Assembly (NCBI RefSeq): GCF_023634655.1
Contig: NZ_JAMKMS010000003.1
Span: 248,001-312,000, forward strand
DNA length: 64,000 nt
Source: Vibrio methylphosphonaticus
GTDB lineage: Bacteria; Pseudomonadota; Gammaproteobacteria; Enterobacterales; Vibrionaceae
Direction: 5' to 3'
The stretch's first letter is position 1. Each line of letters begins with the position of its first letter. Below are positions 53,742 to 62,848 of the stretch, piece by piece. The translations under genes were made by a program, and so were the position numbers. A model generated the notes under the pieces. It had not been told where the DNA came from and ran no database searches. It was given only the letters and a program-made list of their open reading frames with translations.

Positions 53742-54692
53742 TTAGTTAATTCGATTTCTTAACAACAAAAACAAGAAGTAAGAACCACCAACAAGATTGA
53801 TGATCACACTGATTGTGGTTTGAAATACCAACACTTTTTCGACAAACCATTGCCCTGTTACCAGCAAAAATATCGCTAACAAACTACTCGCCACTATCAA
53901 AAATCGATGCTGGTATTTATTGAACATTTCACGCGTTAGACTGACGGTTATGAGTCCAAAAAATAGTACTGGGCCAACCAATGCGGTTGAGATGGCAATC
54001 ATCACAGTGATCAGCATCATCATTCGTTGCGTGAGCTGCTTAGTATTCACACCTAAGCTCGTTGCATTATCAACGCCCAACCACAACACATCGAGTTTTG
54101 GAGCGTAATACCACAAAAGAGCCAAACACAGACCCAATGGGATTAAACTCCAATAGACTAACGTTGCGTTGATGTTATTAAAGCTAGCAAACATGGAATT
54201 TTGAATGGTGGCAAACTCGTTAGGGTCTACAAGCATTGTTAAAAAGCCAGTCACGCTACTAAATAAGCTTCCACAAACAATACCAATCAGTAATAGCGTA
54301 AATACATTGTTATTTTGTCGCTTAAAGTAAAAATGAAACAACAATAAACTAAAGAAGACCATAATGATCGTCGACAATAAGAAGTTGCTCATCGCATGGA
54401 TAACCCAAAAGCTGCTGCTCCCTAATATCACGACCATAAGTACCTGAATCATGAGATAGAGGCTATCAAAACCCAAAATAGATGGCGTTAAGATACGGTT
54501 ATTAGTAATCGTCTGAAAGACCAATGATGACGCTGAAATCGCCACGGCTGCCAAAACTATTGCCAGTATCTTTGGCGTCCGACGAGATAAAAAGAACTGA
54601 TAATTATCTGCGGTTAAGCCTTGGCCAATAAACCATGCAATGATGGCGATACACCCCGCCACCAACAAAGTCACTTTATAAGAATCACGCAT
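53742..54692 (-). CDS. vctG: Siderophore ABC importer permease (VctG-like)
   Basis: 316 residues with about nine helices, FecCD family. The start overlaps the previous permease by 8 bp. The block TITNNRILTPSILGFDSLYL is a family feature, as is LVGPVLFFGLITVSL. It forms the channel with the gene at 54685. The ATPase gene begins 10 bp after its stop. Confidence 0.85.
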   Translation of the reverse strand: MRDSYKVTLLVAGCIAIIAWFIGQGLTADNYQFFLSRRTPKILAIVLAAVAISASSLVFQTITNNRILTPSILGFDSLYLMIQVLMVVILGSSSFWVIHAMSNFLLSTIIMVFFSLLLFHFYFKRQNNNVFTLLLIGIVCGSLFSSVTGFLTMLVDPNEFATIQNSMFASFNNINATLVYWSLIPLGLCLALLWYYAPKLDVLWLGVDNATSLGVNTKQLTQRMMMLITVMIAISTALVGPVLFFGLITVSLTREMFNKYQHRFLIVASSLLAIFLLVTGQWFVEKVLVFQTTISVIINLVGGSYFLFLLLRNRIN

Positions 54693-55644
54693 GGGCTTTA
54701 TCTCTTAACACCAAATAAATAAACACGGCACCACCAAAAATACTGATGATCATTGAGATAGGCATTTCGTACGGGAATATGATCAGGCGGCCTAAAATGT
54801 CAGATGACAATACCAGTACGACGCCCCAATACGCAGTCCACGGTAAGATTTTCTTCATATTGTCACCCATAAACAGCGACACAATGTTGGGTACAATCAA
54901 CCCTAAGAATGGGATAACGCCGACGATCATCACCACAGTAGAAGCACTCACAGCGACTAGAATCACTCCAAGAAAGACGATTTTTTGATAATCCAGCCCA
55001 ATGTTCTTAGCAAAACTCTCGCCAATACTTGCGGCACTAAACTGACTGGCGTAGTAGTAGGCCAATAGACATGCGGGAATGGCTAAGTACAAGATTTCGT
55101 AGCCGCCTTGCAACACACTGGCAAAGTTGGCGACCGTCCAAGAGGACATCGTTTGAACCAAGTCATGTTGGTAGGCAATAAACGTGGTCAATGCAGACAC
55201 CACATTGCCGTACATGATGCCAATGAGTGGCACAAGGACGGCGTTCTTAAACTGTAACCTTTGCAAAAACCTTACGAAAAGTAATGTCCCAGCAACAGAA
55301 AAAGCAAAGATCACGCTTAGGTGGACCCACTGAGAGGCGCCGCCAAGGAAAATCAAACCCAGAACATACCCTAAGAGCGCACAATCAATCGTGCCTGTGG
55401 TTGAAGGCGAGGCGAATCTGTTTTGCACAATCTGCTGCATGATAAGACCAGCAACACTTAGCCCTGCCCCCGCTAACATAATAGCGATTAAACGCGGGAT
55501 CCGACTCACTACATAGATGGAATAGGCGTGCTCGTCGCCACGAAATACATCCGCGAGCGAAACATTGGCCGCGCCAATTAGCAGTGATGACACCGCAAGA
55601 GCACCTAGTAATATTAGGGCGAAGAGATACTTATGAATGGCCAT
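54685..55644 (-). CDS. vctD: Siderophore ABC importer permease (VctD-like)
   Basis: 319 residues with about nine helices, FecCD family. RIPRLIAIMLAGAGLSVAGLIMQ and QNRFASPSTTGT near the start, and IPFLGLIVPNIVSLFMGDN near the end, are family hallmarks. It lies 123 bp after the binding-protein gene, with a hairpin in the gap. Confidence 0.85.
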   Translation of the reverse strand: MAIHKYLFALILLGALAVSSLLIGAANVSLADVFRGDEHAYSIYVVSRIPRLIAIMLAGAGLSVAGLIMQQIVQNRFASPSTTGTIDCALLGYVLGLIFLGGASQWVHLSVIFAFSVAGTLLFVRFLQRLQFKNAVLVPLIGIMYGNVVSALTTFIAYQHDLVQTMSSWTVANFASVLQGGYEILYLAIPACLLAYYYASQFSAASIGESFAKNIGLDYQKIVFLGVILVAVSASTVVMIVGVIPFLGLIVPNIVSLFMGDNMKKILPWTAYWGVVLVLSSDILGRLIIFPYEMPISMIISIFGGAVFIYLVLRDKAHA

Positions 55645-55720
55645 GAAACAACATTAGACTCAGAAAATTAGATGAAACTCAGAAAGCTATATGGCTTAAA
55701 TGCCATTTCATTGTCGGTAG

Positions 55721-55740
55721 AGCGAGTCAAAAGACTCGCT
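55721..55740 (-). terminator. Intra-operon hairpin after the binding-protein gene
   Basis: An 8-bp perfect stem AGCGAGTC/GACTCGCT with an AAAA loop in the gap between the binding-protein and permease genes. No T run, so it probably stabilises the upstream message or attenuates. Confidence 0.5.
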
Positions 55741-55767
55741 GCTCGTGCTATTTGAGAAGGTGAATGA

Positions 55768-56685
55768 TTATAGTGCGCTCGTAATATCCGAGATCATGGT
55801 CTGAGTTGCCGTCACACCACCACCAGAAATGTACCAAGCATTAGGATCAAGTAAGACCACCTTGTTCGATTGTGCGGCTGGCGTAGAGTTAACGAGAGGG
55901 TTGTTAAACATCTCTTGCGCTTTCCCAGCACTTCGACCAATCGCTTGCTCTCTATCTAGAATAAAAATCACTTCCGGTTTCGCGTCAGAGATGTATTCAA
56001 AAGAAATTAAATTGCCATGAGACCCTTCAACTGGCGCAATATTTTGACTGGTTGATTCTGCAAAATTAAAATCGTCAAAAATAATAGAGAATCGGCTACC
56101 TTTGTTAAACATGGCGACGTTATTGCCATTATTCATCACCATTAAGGCATTTAACTGCCCTTCCTTGACTTGGTCAGCAGCGGCGGTGAGCTGTGCTTGT
56201 GTCTCTTCGATCAGCGTTTCCACTTCCTGTTCTTTATCGAATAATTGACCAAGCATACGCCAGTTGGCCTGAGTATCTTGCCAATATTGACCATTATCCA
56301 CGTGAAACATCACCGTCGGAGCAATTTGGTTCAACTCATCGTAGACTCTCAACATGCGGTTTTCAGCAATAATCACATCTGGTTTCAAGGTATAAATGGT
56401 TTCAAAATCAGGTTCGCTCACCGAGCCAGTATTGGTGGTAGACGTTTTATACTGAGTGAGATAAGGCGGTAATAGCGCGTGCGGAGCCCCGACAGGTTGA
56501 ACACCAATACGATCTAATACATCCAAGCTACCATTCCCCAACACCACTACTCGCTTTGGTGTTTCTTTGAACTCTGCGCTTCCTTTGTAGTGATCAACAG
56601 TAACGGCGAAGGCGCTAGTGACAAACATTGAACACGCGGCAGCTGCAATAGTTGCACGCTTGATAAAGCTAAAAACCTGATTCAT
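55768..56685 (-). CDS. vctP: Siderophore-binding periplasmic protein (VctP/CeuE-like)
   Basis: 305 residues from the ATG at 56685, with AGGG 9 bp upstream; the frame to 56793 would run through the Fur box. Signal peptide FIKRATIAAAACSMFVTSAFA. The binding-protein fold has PKRVVVLGNGSLDVLDRIGV and PDFETIYTLKPDVIIAENR. SHGNLISFEYI and NAWYISGGG carry the His and Tyr that in CeuE/VctP bind the iron of catechol siderophores directly. The likely ligand is a catecholate siderophore or its breakdown product. First gene of the operon. Confidence 0.85.
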   Translation of the reverse strand: MNQVFSFIKRATIAAAACSMFVTSAFAVTVDHYKGSAEFKETPKRVVVLGNGSLDVLDRIGVQPVGAPHALLPPYLTQYKTSTTNTGSVSEPDFETIYTLKPDVIIAENRMLRVYDELNQIAPTVMFHVDNGQYWQDTQANWRMLGQLFDKEQEVETLIEETQAQLTAAADQVKEGQLNALMVMNNGNNVAMFNKGSRFSIIFDDFNFAESTSQNIAPVEGSHGNLISFEYISDAKPEVIFILDREQAIGRSAGKAQEMFNNPLVNSTPAAQSNKVVLLDPNAWYISGGGVTATQTMISDITSAL

Positions 56686-56745
56686 CCCGTAACACCCTAT
56701 ATATCTTGTGGTTATATTAAACAAGCTCATTATCACCTCAACATA

Positions 56746-56764
56746 AATAGGAATCAATATCATT
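56746..56764 (-). promoter_or_regulatory. Fur box upstream of the siderophore importer
   Basis: Read on the minus strand the 19-mer begins AATGATATTGATTCC and matches the Vibrio Fur consensus (AATGANAATNATTNTCATT) at 13 of 16 defined positions. It lies 61 bp before the binding-protein ATG. Confidence 0.65.
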
Positions 56765-56964
56765 CTTATGATTAATTGCGTTTTTATTGTCATTGATCAT
56801 ATTTACGTTTTTCGGCTCATTGTCAGGTTTTACCAACAAATCCTCACCCAATGATATATATATGCTCAATATTTATTCTAATTTCCAACTATCCCTTCCC
56901 AAAACTTGAGAAGACACCAATAGGTGTTACATTCACTTACATAATATAAATGTATAGGTCGCTT

Positions 56965-57879
56965 ATGGCAGGTTTAAGTCTTCTCACTCTTCTTGACGAT
57001 ATCACTGCAGTGCTGGATGACGTCGCATTGTTATCAAAGGTTGCCGCCAAAAAGACCGCTGGTGTTCTGGGTGATGATTTGGCACTCAATGCTCATCAGG
57101 TGTCTGGTGTGACAGCAGAGCGAGAAATACCGGTGGTCTGGGCTGTCGCTAAAGGCTCCTTCAAAAACAAATGCATATTGGTCCCTGCTGCACTCATCAT
57201 TAGCTTTATCGCGCCTTGGTTAATCAATCCATTGCTGCTAATAGGTGGTCTATTTCTCTGCTACGAGGGGGCAGAAAAGATCATCGAAAAACTTTTTCAT
57301 AGCAAACACGACCATTTAGAAGACGTTCCCTCTCTCAACAATGAATCGATAGAAGAATACGAGCAAAAGAAAATCGCTGGCGCCATCCGTACCGACTTCA
57401 TCCTATCAGCTGAGATCATTGTCATTGCATTAGGTACGGTTCAAGGGCAGTCAACAACCGTACAAATTTTGGTGGTGTCATTAATCGCAGTGTTAATGAC
57501 CATCTTCGTTTATGGCTTGGTTGCGGGCATCGTAAAGCTTGATGACTTGGGTTTCTACTTAGATAGAAAAGGACAAGGAAAAGGGGTGCTATCTTGGTTT
57601 GGACGAGGCTTAATTGCTTTTGCCCCTAGACTAATGAGAGTCCTAACCATTGTTGGCACCGCCGCCATGTTTTTAGTCGGTGGGGGAATCGTCGTGCATA
57701 ACGTTCCGGCCGTGCATCACTTAATAGAACCCATTATTATGGACCTACCTAACATCTCACTTGCCAAAGCGGCGGTTCCAGTGCTGCTCAATGGTGCAAT
57801 CGGAGTGGTCTCAGGAATACTCGTGGTGATCGTTATGGAAGTCGCCTCGAAAATTCGTACTGCGATGTCCTCATCATAA
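56965..57879 (+). CDS. YedI-like DUF808 membrane protein
   Basis: 304 residues from the ATG at 56965, with AGG 7 bp upstream; the E. coli YedI start is at the same place. LLTLLDDITAVLDDVALLSK, AAKKTAGVLGDDLALNA and REIPVVWAVAKGS are near-identical to YedI. About seven membrane helices. Function unknown; an inner-membrane protein. A single gene. Confidence 0.9.
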   Translation: MAGLSLLTLLDDITAVLDDVALLSKVAAKKTAGVLGDDLALNAHQVSGVTAEREIPVVWAVAKGSFKNKCILVPAALIISFIAPWLINPLLLIGGLFLCYEGAEKIIEKLFHSKHDHLEDVPSLNNESIEEYEQKKIAGAIRTDFILSAEIIVIALGTVQGQSTTVQILVVSLIAVLMTIFVYGLVAGIVKLDDLGFYLDRKGQGKGVLSWFGRGLIAFAPRLMRVLTIVGTAAMFLVGGGIVVHNVPAVHHLIEPIIMDLPNISLAKAAVPVLLNGAIGVVSGILVVIVMEVASKIRTAMSSS

Positions 57880-58083
57880 TTACCTTTCTGGTAGATATGA
57901 TGACATCGCTATCGTCAAGCACAAAACCATACTCAGACGCTTAGCCAAGTTCGCAGGTTTAAATCCCTCAAAAACATGACGAACGGTCGCCTTAATCAGG
58001 ACCTTTCGCGGAGCCATTGCGCCCGCTCCCCCTTGATAAACAACGGAATTACACAAGAAAAAGTTGAATATGCGACATCCAGT

Positions 58084-58127
58084 CACAAAACCAACCTTTG
58101 TTGCCTAGACACAAAACCACCTGTTGC
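58084..58127. repeat. Direct repeats of CACAAAACCA before the second RND operon
   Basis: Two copies at 58084-58093 and 58110-58119, each followed by a TGTTGC element; a third copy of the 10-mer lies at 57920-57929. They are about 50-80 bp upstream of the adaptor start and may be regulator-binding sites. The gap 57880-58165 shows no supported gene. Confidence 0.4.
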
Positions 58128-58165
58128 ATAATGTTATAAAACATCGTCATTGTTAGGGGTTATGA

Positions 58166-59251
58166 ATGGAATCATCGACGTTACGCCGCCCGTTTTTGGT
58201 TTGGGTTATGTTATTCGCCTCTACCATCGTCGGATGTAGCGATTCAGAAACCATTTCAACAACTGAAGTAGAACCAAAATTAGCGGTCGAAGCTCTACAA
58301 CTGGTGCAAGCGGACCACTATAACGTCAAACGAGAATATGTCGGAATTATCAAAGCCGCCCAAAAAGCGAACTTGGGCTTTGAGCTTGCAGGTAAAATTT
58401 CAGCAATTTACGTGGATGTGGGCGATCACGTAGAAAAGGGACAAGCGCTCCTAACACTGGATACAGAATTACTTAAAACAGAAGCCAATCAACTGAAAGC
58501 TCGGGATAAAGAGCTTAATGCGCGCCTAAACTTGGTAAAAGCGAACCTCAAACGTCAACAAGCCTTGAAAGCGAGTGGCTTTAGTGCGGAAGCGGAAATG
58601 GATGCGTTAGATAGCGAAGTAAGTGTATTAACCTCAAGTTTACTTGGTCTGAAATCCTCGCAAAATGCAAACCAACTACGCCAACAAAAATCGACTATCC
58701 GAGCCCCTTTCTCTGGCATCATCAGCCACCGTTTGGTCACCACTGGTGATGTAGTAAATGTAGGTAAACCAACCTTAACCTTGTTATCTAATCAGGCAAA
58801 AGAAGCCGCGATTGGTATTCCTGCGAAGCAGCTAAGCAAGGTGTCCGCGCTCACCTCTCCACAAATTAGAGTCGGACAAGCTACGTATTCAGCCACGCTT
58901 GTCAATCCGGGTGCCATTGTTGACATCCATTCACGAAGTGTTGGATTGCGTTATCTTCTGCCCAACAATCTTGGGTTATTAGAAGGACAGCTGGCTTACC
59001 TAGATTTTGACGAAAAATACCACAAAACTGGGTTTTGGGTGCCTATTTCAGCCCTAACCGATGGCATGCGTGGTGTCTGGAATGTCTATATCATTAACGA
59101 CAACCAAACGATAGAAAGCCGCACTATACAGGTGCTCTTTGCCGATCAAAATAAGGCCTACGTCCAAGGCGCTATTCACGCTGGCGAGCGAATTATCGCC
59201 AGTGGTTTACACCGAATCGTACCTGGGCAACAGGTTAGCATTTCACAATAG
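58166..59251 (+). CDS. RND periplasmic adaptor, lipoprotein type
   Basis: 361 residues. A lipoprotein signal (VWVMLFASTIVGC) anchors it by lipid, unlike the helix-anchored adaptor at 49211. HlyD-type halves NLGFELAGKISAIYVDVGDH and STIRAPFSGIISHRLVTTGD flank a coiled-coil hairpin. GGGG precedes the ATG. It lies 12 bp before the permease gene. Confidence 0.9.
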   Translation: MESSTLRRPFLVWVMLFASTIVGCSDSETISTTEVEPKLAVEALQLVQADHYNVKREYVGIIKAAQKANLGFELAGKISAIYVDVGDHVEKGQALLTLDTELLKTEANQLKARDKELNARLNLVKANLKRQQALKASGFSAEAEMDALDSEVSVLTSSLLGLKSSQNANQLRQQKSTIRAPFSGIISHRLVTTGDVVNVGKPTLTLLSNQAKEAAIGIPAKQLSKVSALTSPQIRVGQATYSATLVNPGAIVDIHSRSVGLRYLLPNNLGLLEGQLAYLDFDEKYHKTGFWVPISALTDGMRGVWNVYIINDNQTIESRTIQVLFADQNKAYVQGAIHAGERIIASGLHRIVPGQQVSISQ

Positions 59252-59263
59252 TAGGCAGTTATC

Positions 59264-62200
59264 ATGCATTTCGTTAAGGCCATCGCCAACACTCGACTAT
59301 TAATATTGATTACGGCTTTATTATTGGTGAGTGGTTACGCTGCCTATTCAACCTTGCCTCGCGCAGAAGACCCTATCATCAGTAATCGCTTTGCAACCGT
59401 GACCACCGTATTGTCCGGTGCCAGTGCTGAGCGCATTGAAGCATTGGTCACCGAAGTCGTTGAGAACAAGCTGCGAGAGCTCAATCAAATTAAGGTACTC
59501 ACCTCCACATCTCGGCCCGGGGTATCGATAGTTACCGTTGAGCTCAATGATACTATCACCGAGCCTGAACCCGTTTGGTCACAAACAAGAGACAAGCTAG
59601 CAGACCTCCCCTCTTTGCTACCCGAAGGTACCAACACGCCCAAATTTGATAGCGACCATACCTATGCCTTTACCAGTATTATTGCCCTAACTTGGAATGA
59701 TGTTAGTGACGTCGATCTGCTAATTTTGGGCCGCTATGCAAAAGAGCTCGCTTCGCGCTTACGTAACCTCTCTGGTACAGAGTTTGTTGATGAATATGCG
59801 CAACCTAAAGAAGAAATTCTCGTTAGCCTTGATACCGCTTCTGCCGCCGCGTTAGGCCGCTCTAGTAGCAACGTTTTAGAATCTATCTATGGCGCTGACG
59901 CTAAAAACCCCGCTGGTGAATTACTTAGCCTCAACCATCGCTTTGGGCTGGAGATCGCCTCTGAACTAGACTCACTCAATCGCGTTAGGCAAATCCCTAT
60001 CAATGTCGACGATAAAGGGCACATGATTCGCCTTGAGGATATTGCGACCGTGAGCCGAATGCCAAGCTTGCCAGCCACCGAACTAGCCTACATTGACGGA
60101 AAAGTAGGGGTCATCGTGGCCGCCCGCATGCAGCAAGATCTGCGCGTTGACCGTTGGTCAGCCAGCATGGAAGCGCTGGTCGCACAATTTCAACGTGATA
60201 TTCCTAGCAACATTCATGTTGAGGTTATTTTTGACCAGCAAGGGTATACCGATACCAGAATGGGTGATCTCCGAGACAGCTTACTTCTTGGCTTTGCGCT
60301 CATTTTAATCGTGCTCCTTCTCACGTTAGGGGTAAGGGCCGCGATTTTGGTTGCCATTGCCTTGCCGTTAACATCAATGCTGACACTAACGTTAATGAAA
60401 ATAACCGGCCTACCGATTAATCAAATGTCGGTGACTGGACTGATTGTCGCGTTAGGGATCATGGTCGATAACGCTGTGGTGATGGTCGACACTATTCAAC
60501 ATAACCGAATCTTAGGTCACTCCAAGAGCAACGCCACACGCACAGCGCTCAAACATCTATGGCTTCCTCTACTTGGATCTACATTGACGACGGTCCTTGC
60601 GTTTATGCCGATTATTTTAATGCCAGGAGCAACCGGTGAATTTGTAAGTGGCATCGGCATAACGGTGTGCTTCTCTCTTATTGGTTCATACCTTATTTCC
60701 CATACCCTAATTGCTGGCTTCGCGACTCGCTTTTTACCCGCGCATTATCAAGGTCGTCATTGGTACCATACCGGGCTGTCGATCCCGGTCATGTCAAAAT
60801 GGTTCGAAGCCAGTGTTCGTTCCGCCATTCGATTTCCAATATTCGCTATCGCTTTGGTATTGGGCGTCGCACTCACCGGCTTTTGGAGTACGACACAATT
60901 AACTGAACAGTTTTTTCCTCCTTCCGACCGAGATATGTTCGAAATTCAAATTTTTCTTCCTCCACAAGCGAGCATTATTCAAACACGCAACACAGCAATG
61001 CTTGTTGACGACATTATCCGTACCTACCCTAGCGTGGAACACACCAACTGGATGATTGGCGCCAATTTCCCATCGTTTTATTACAATTTGCAGGCCAGCC
61101 AACAAAACGCTCCCTACTTCGCGCAGGCCATGATTAAAACTAACGATTTTTCTGACGTGAATCGTATTATTCCCTTGCTGCAAAATGCATTAAATCGTCA
61201 AGTTCCTCAGGCACAAATTTTGGTTCGCAAGCTAGAACAAGGACCTCCATTTAAAGCGCCAATCGAGCTCAGAGTGTTTGGAAACAATTTGGATACATTA
61301 AAAGCGATTGGCCAAGACATTCGCCTTATCATGTCAAATACCCAGCATGTTACTCACACCAGAGAAACACTGCAGCCTGGCTTGCCGAAAGTGAAGCTCA
61401 TGGTGAATGAGGAAGCGTCACAACTTAACGGCATTACATTAAATAAGTTCGCTCGTTTACTGCAAACAAGCTTGATTGGTCGCAACAGTGGTACGGTTCT
61501 AGAAGGGGGAGAATCCATTCCTATCCGGGTTCGGGTTTCCGACGATGAACGGGAAAACATTGCCCATTTAGGCAACTTACGCTTACCTATTGCCTCTGAG
61601 AACTATTCAACGGGTGTGAGCGTCTCTACCCTTGCAGAAATGGAACTGACCACCAGCAGAGGGGCAATTACTCGCCGTGGCGGGCAACGAGTCAACACGA
61701 TTGAAGGCTATATAGAGTCTGGTGTACTCCCGCAATCGGTACTCATTGAGTTTAAGCAAGCACTTCAAAACTATACACTGCCTCCCGGATACTATCTTGA
61801 GTTTGGTGGAGAATCAGCTGGCAGAAATGAATCCATTAATAACTTAATATCAAACGTATTTGTCGTGGTGACCTTAATGGTACTGGTCGTGGTCATGTCG
61901 TTTAATTCATTTCGAATCAGCAGCATCATTTTCACGGTTGCAGGTTTGTCTGCAGGCTTAGCCATTTTATCCGTCTACTTATTCAACTACCCATTTGGCT
62001 TTACCGTGATCATTGGCTTACTGGGTGTTATCGGTCTTGCGATCAATGCTGCTATTGTCATATTGGCCGAACTAAAAGCCCGCCCCGAAACAAGCCTTGG
62101 CGATAACGAAGCCATTGTTAAGGCCGTCATGTCGTGCACTCGCCATATTACCTCAACAACCATCACCACCGTAGGTGGTTTCATTCCATTGATCATTGCT

Positions 62201-62353
62201 GGAGGTGGTTTCTGGCCGCCATTTGCGATTGCGATTGCTGGCGGTACCGTACTAACAACGATTATCTCATTCTATTTTGTTCCGGCGGCCTACCGATTGC
62301 TGTGTGGTAAGTCCCCTAAAAACGTAAGTTCCGCGCAAGATACCGCGAGTTGA
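59264..62353 (+). CDS. RND efflux pump permease
   Basis: 1029 residues. First helix ANTRLLILITALLLVSGYAAY, TM4 block VTGLIVALGIMVDNAVVMVD with one Asp then Asn (VDN rather than the VDD of the other pump), late block VIGLLGVIGLAINAAIVILAE. The pump is of AcrB-type length. The single Asp plus Asn fits the subgroup of RND pumps distinct from HAE1 drug pumps. No outer-membrane channel gene follows. Substrate unknown. Confidence 0.9.
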   Translation: MHFVKAIANTRLLILITALLLVSGYAAYSTLPRAEDPIISNRFATVTTVLSGASAERIEALVTEVVENKLRELNQIKVLTSTSRPGVSIVTVELNDTITEPEPVWSQTRDKLADLPSLLPEGTNTPKFDSDHTYAFTSIIALTWNDVSDVDLLILGRYAKELASRLRNLSGTEFVDEYAQPKEEILVSLDTASAAALGRSSSNVLESIYGADAKNPAGELLSLNHRFGLEIASELDSLNRVRQIPINVDDKGHMIRLEDIATVSRMPSLPATELAYIDGKVGVIVAARMQQDLRVDRWSASMEALVAQFQRDIPSNIHVEVIFDQQGYTDTRMGDLRDSLLLGFALILIVLLLTLGVRAAILVAIALPLTSMLTLTLMKITGLPINQMSVTGLIVALGIMVDNAVVMVDTIQHNRILGHSKSNATRTALKHLWLPLLGSTLTTVLAFMPIILMPGATGEFVSGIGITVCFSLIGSYLISHTLIAGFATRFLPAHYQGRHWYHTGLSIPVMSKWFEASVRSAIRFPIFAIALVLGVALTGFWSTTQLTEQFFPPSDRDMFEIQIFLPPQASIIQTRNTAMLVDDIIRTYPSVEHTNWMIGANFPSFYYNLQASQQNAPYFAQAMIKTNDFSDVNRIIPLLQNALNRQVPQAQILVRKLEQGPPFKAPIELRVFGNNLDTLKAIGQDIRLIMSNTQHVTHTRETLQPGLPKVKLMVNEEASQLNGITLNKFARLLQTSLIGRNSGTVLEGGESIPIRVRVSDDERENIAHLGNLRLPIASENYSTGVSVSTLAEMELTTSRGAITRRGGQRVNTIEGYIESGVLPQSVLIEFKQALQNYTLPPGYYLEFGGESAGRNESINNLISNVFVVVTLMVLVVVMSFNSFRISSIIFTVAGLSAGLAILSVYLFNYPFGFTVIIGLLGVIGLAINAAIVILAELKARPETSLGDNEAIVKAVMSCTRHITSTTITTVGGFIPLIIAGGGFWPPFAIAIAGGTVLTTIISFYFVPAAYRLLCGKSPKNVSSAQDTAS

Positions 62354-62378
62354 TTACGCACTTCACATGAGCGAATGA

Positions 62379-62421
62379 CGACTATGCAAAGTGCTCACTT
62401 TTTCAGCGCCTTGCATAGTCG
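62379..62421 (+). terminator. Long hairpin after the second RND operon
   Basis: An 11-bp perfect stem CGACTATGCAA/TTGCATAGTCG with a 21-nt loop, starting 26 bp after the permease stop. No T run follows. The rest of the gap to 62848 is A/T-rich with no supported gene. Confidence 0.5.
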
Positions 62422-62848
62422 CTAAATGAGCGTCATGGCCCTGACTTGCTTTTATCACAAAGCGAGGATGGGTCATTCAATTTGTATCGCGCTATTGATT
62501 TAAACCGCAACAAGTCACACATCCTGCGTTTCTTCTTTACCCACTCAGCTACACGCGATATATAAAACGACCTCATCATTTCTTTTCTTATCACCACACG
62601 TCAAACTCGCCGATATTCCCACAGTCAACAAACCGCCACATACCCTATAAAATTCAACCACTTAAATAAACTATCGCTTGAATCATTTACGCTCATTTCT
62701 CTTATCAATTTTCACAATATTTCGATAACGATTTTTTGTCGTTATGGTCATTTTTATTCGTTTTACTCTTCGATACTCAAGCCTCATAGTCGCGGTGATT
62801 TCTTAATCAATCACCCTTTTCTTTTTATCAACCAATGAGGATCCTGCC

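Noticed and set aside
57880..58086. Minus-strand reading frame of 68 codons
   Set aside because: No family match, no ribosome site, atypical composition; considered as a transposase remnant but nothing supports it.
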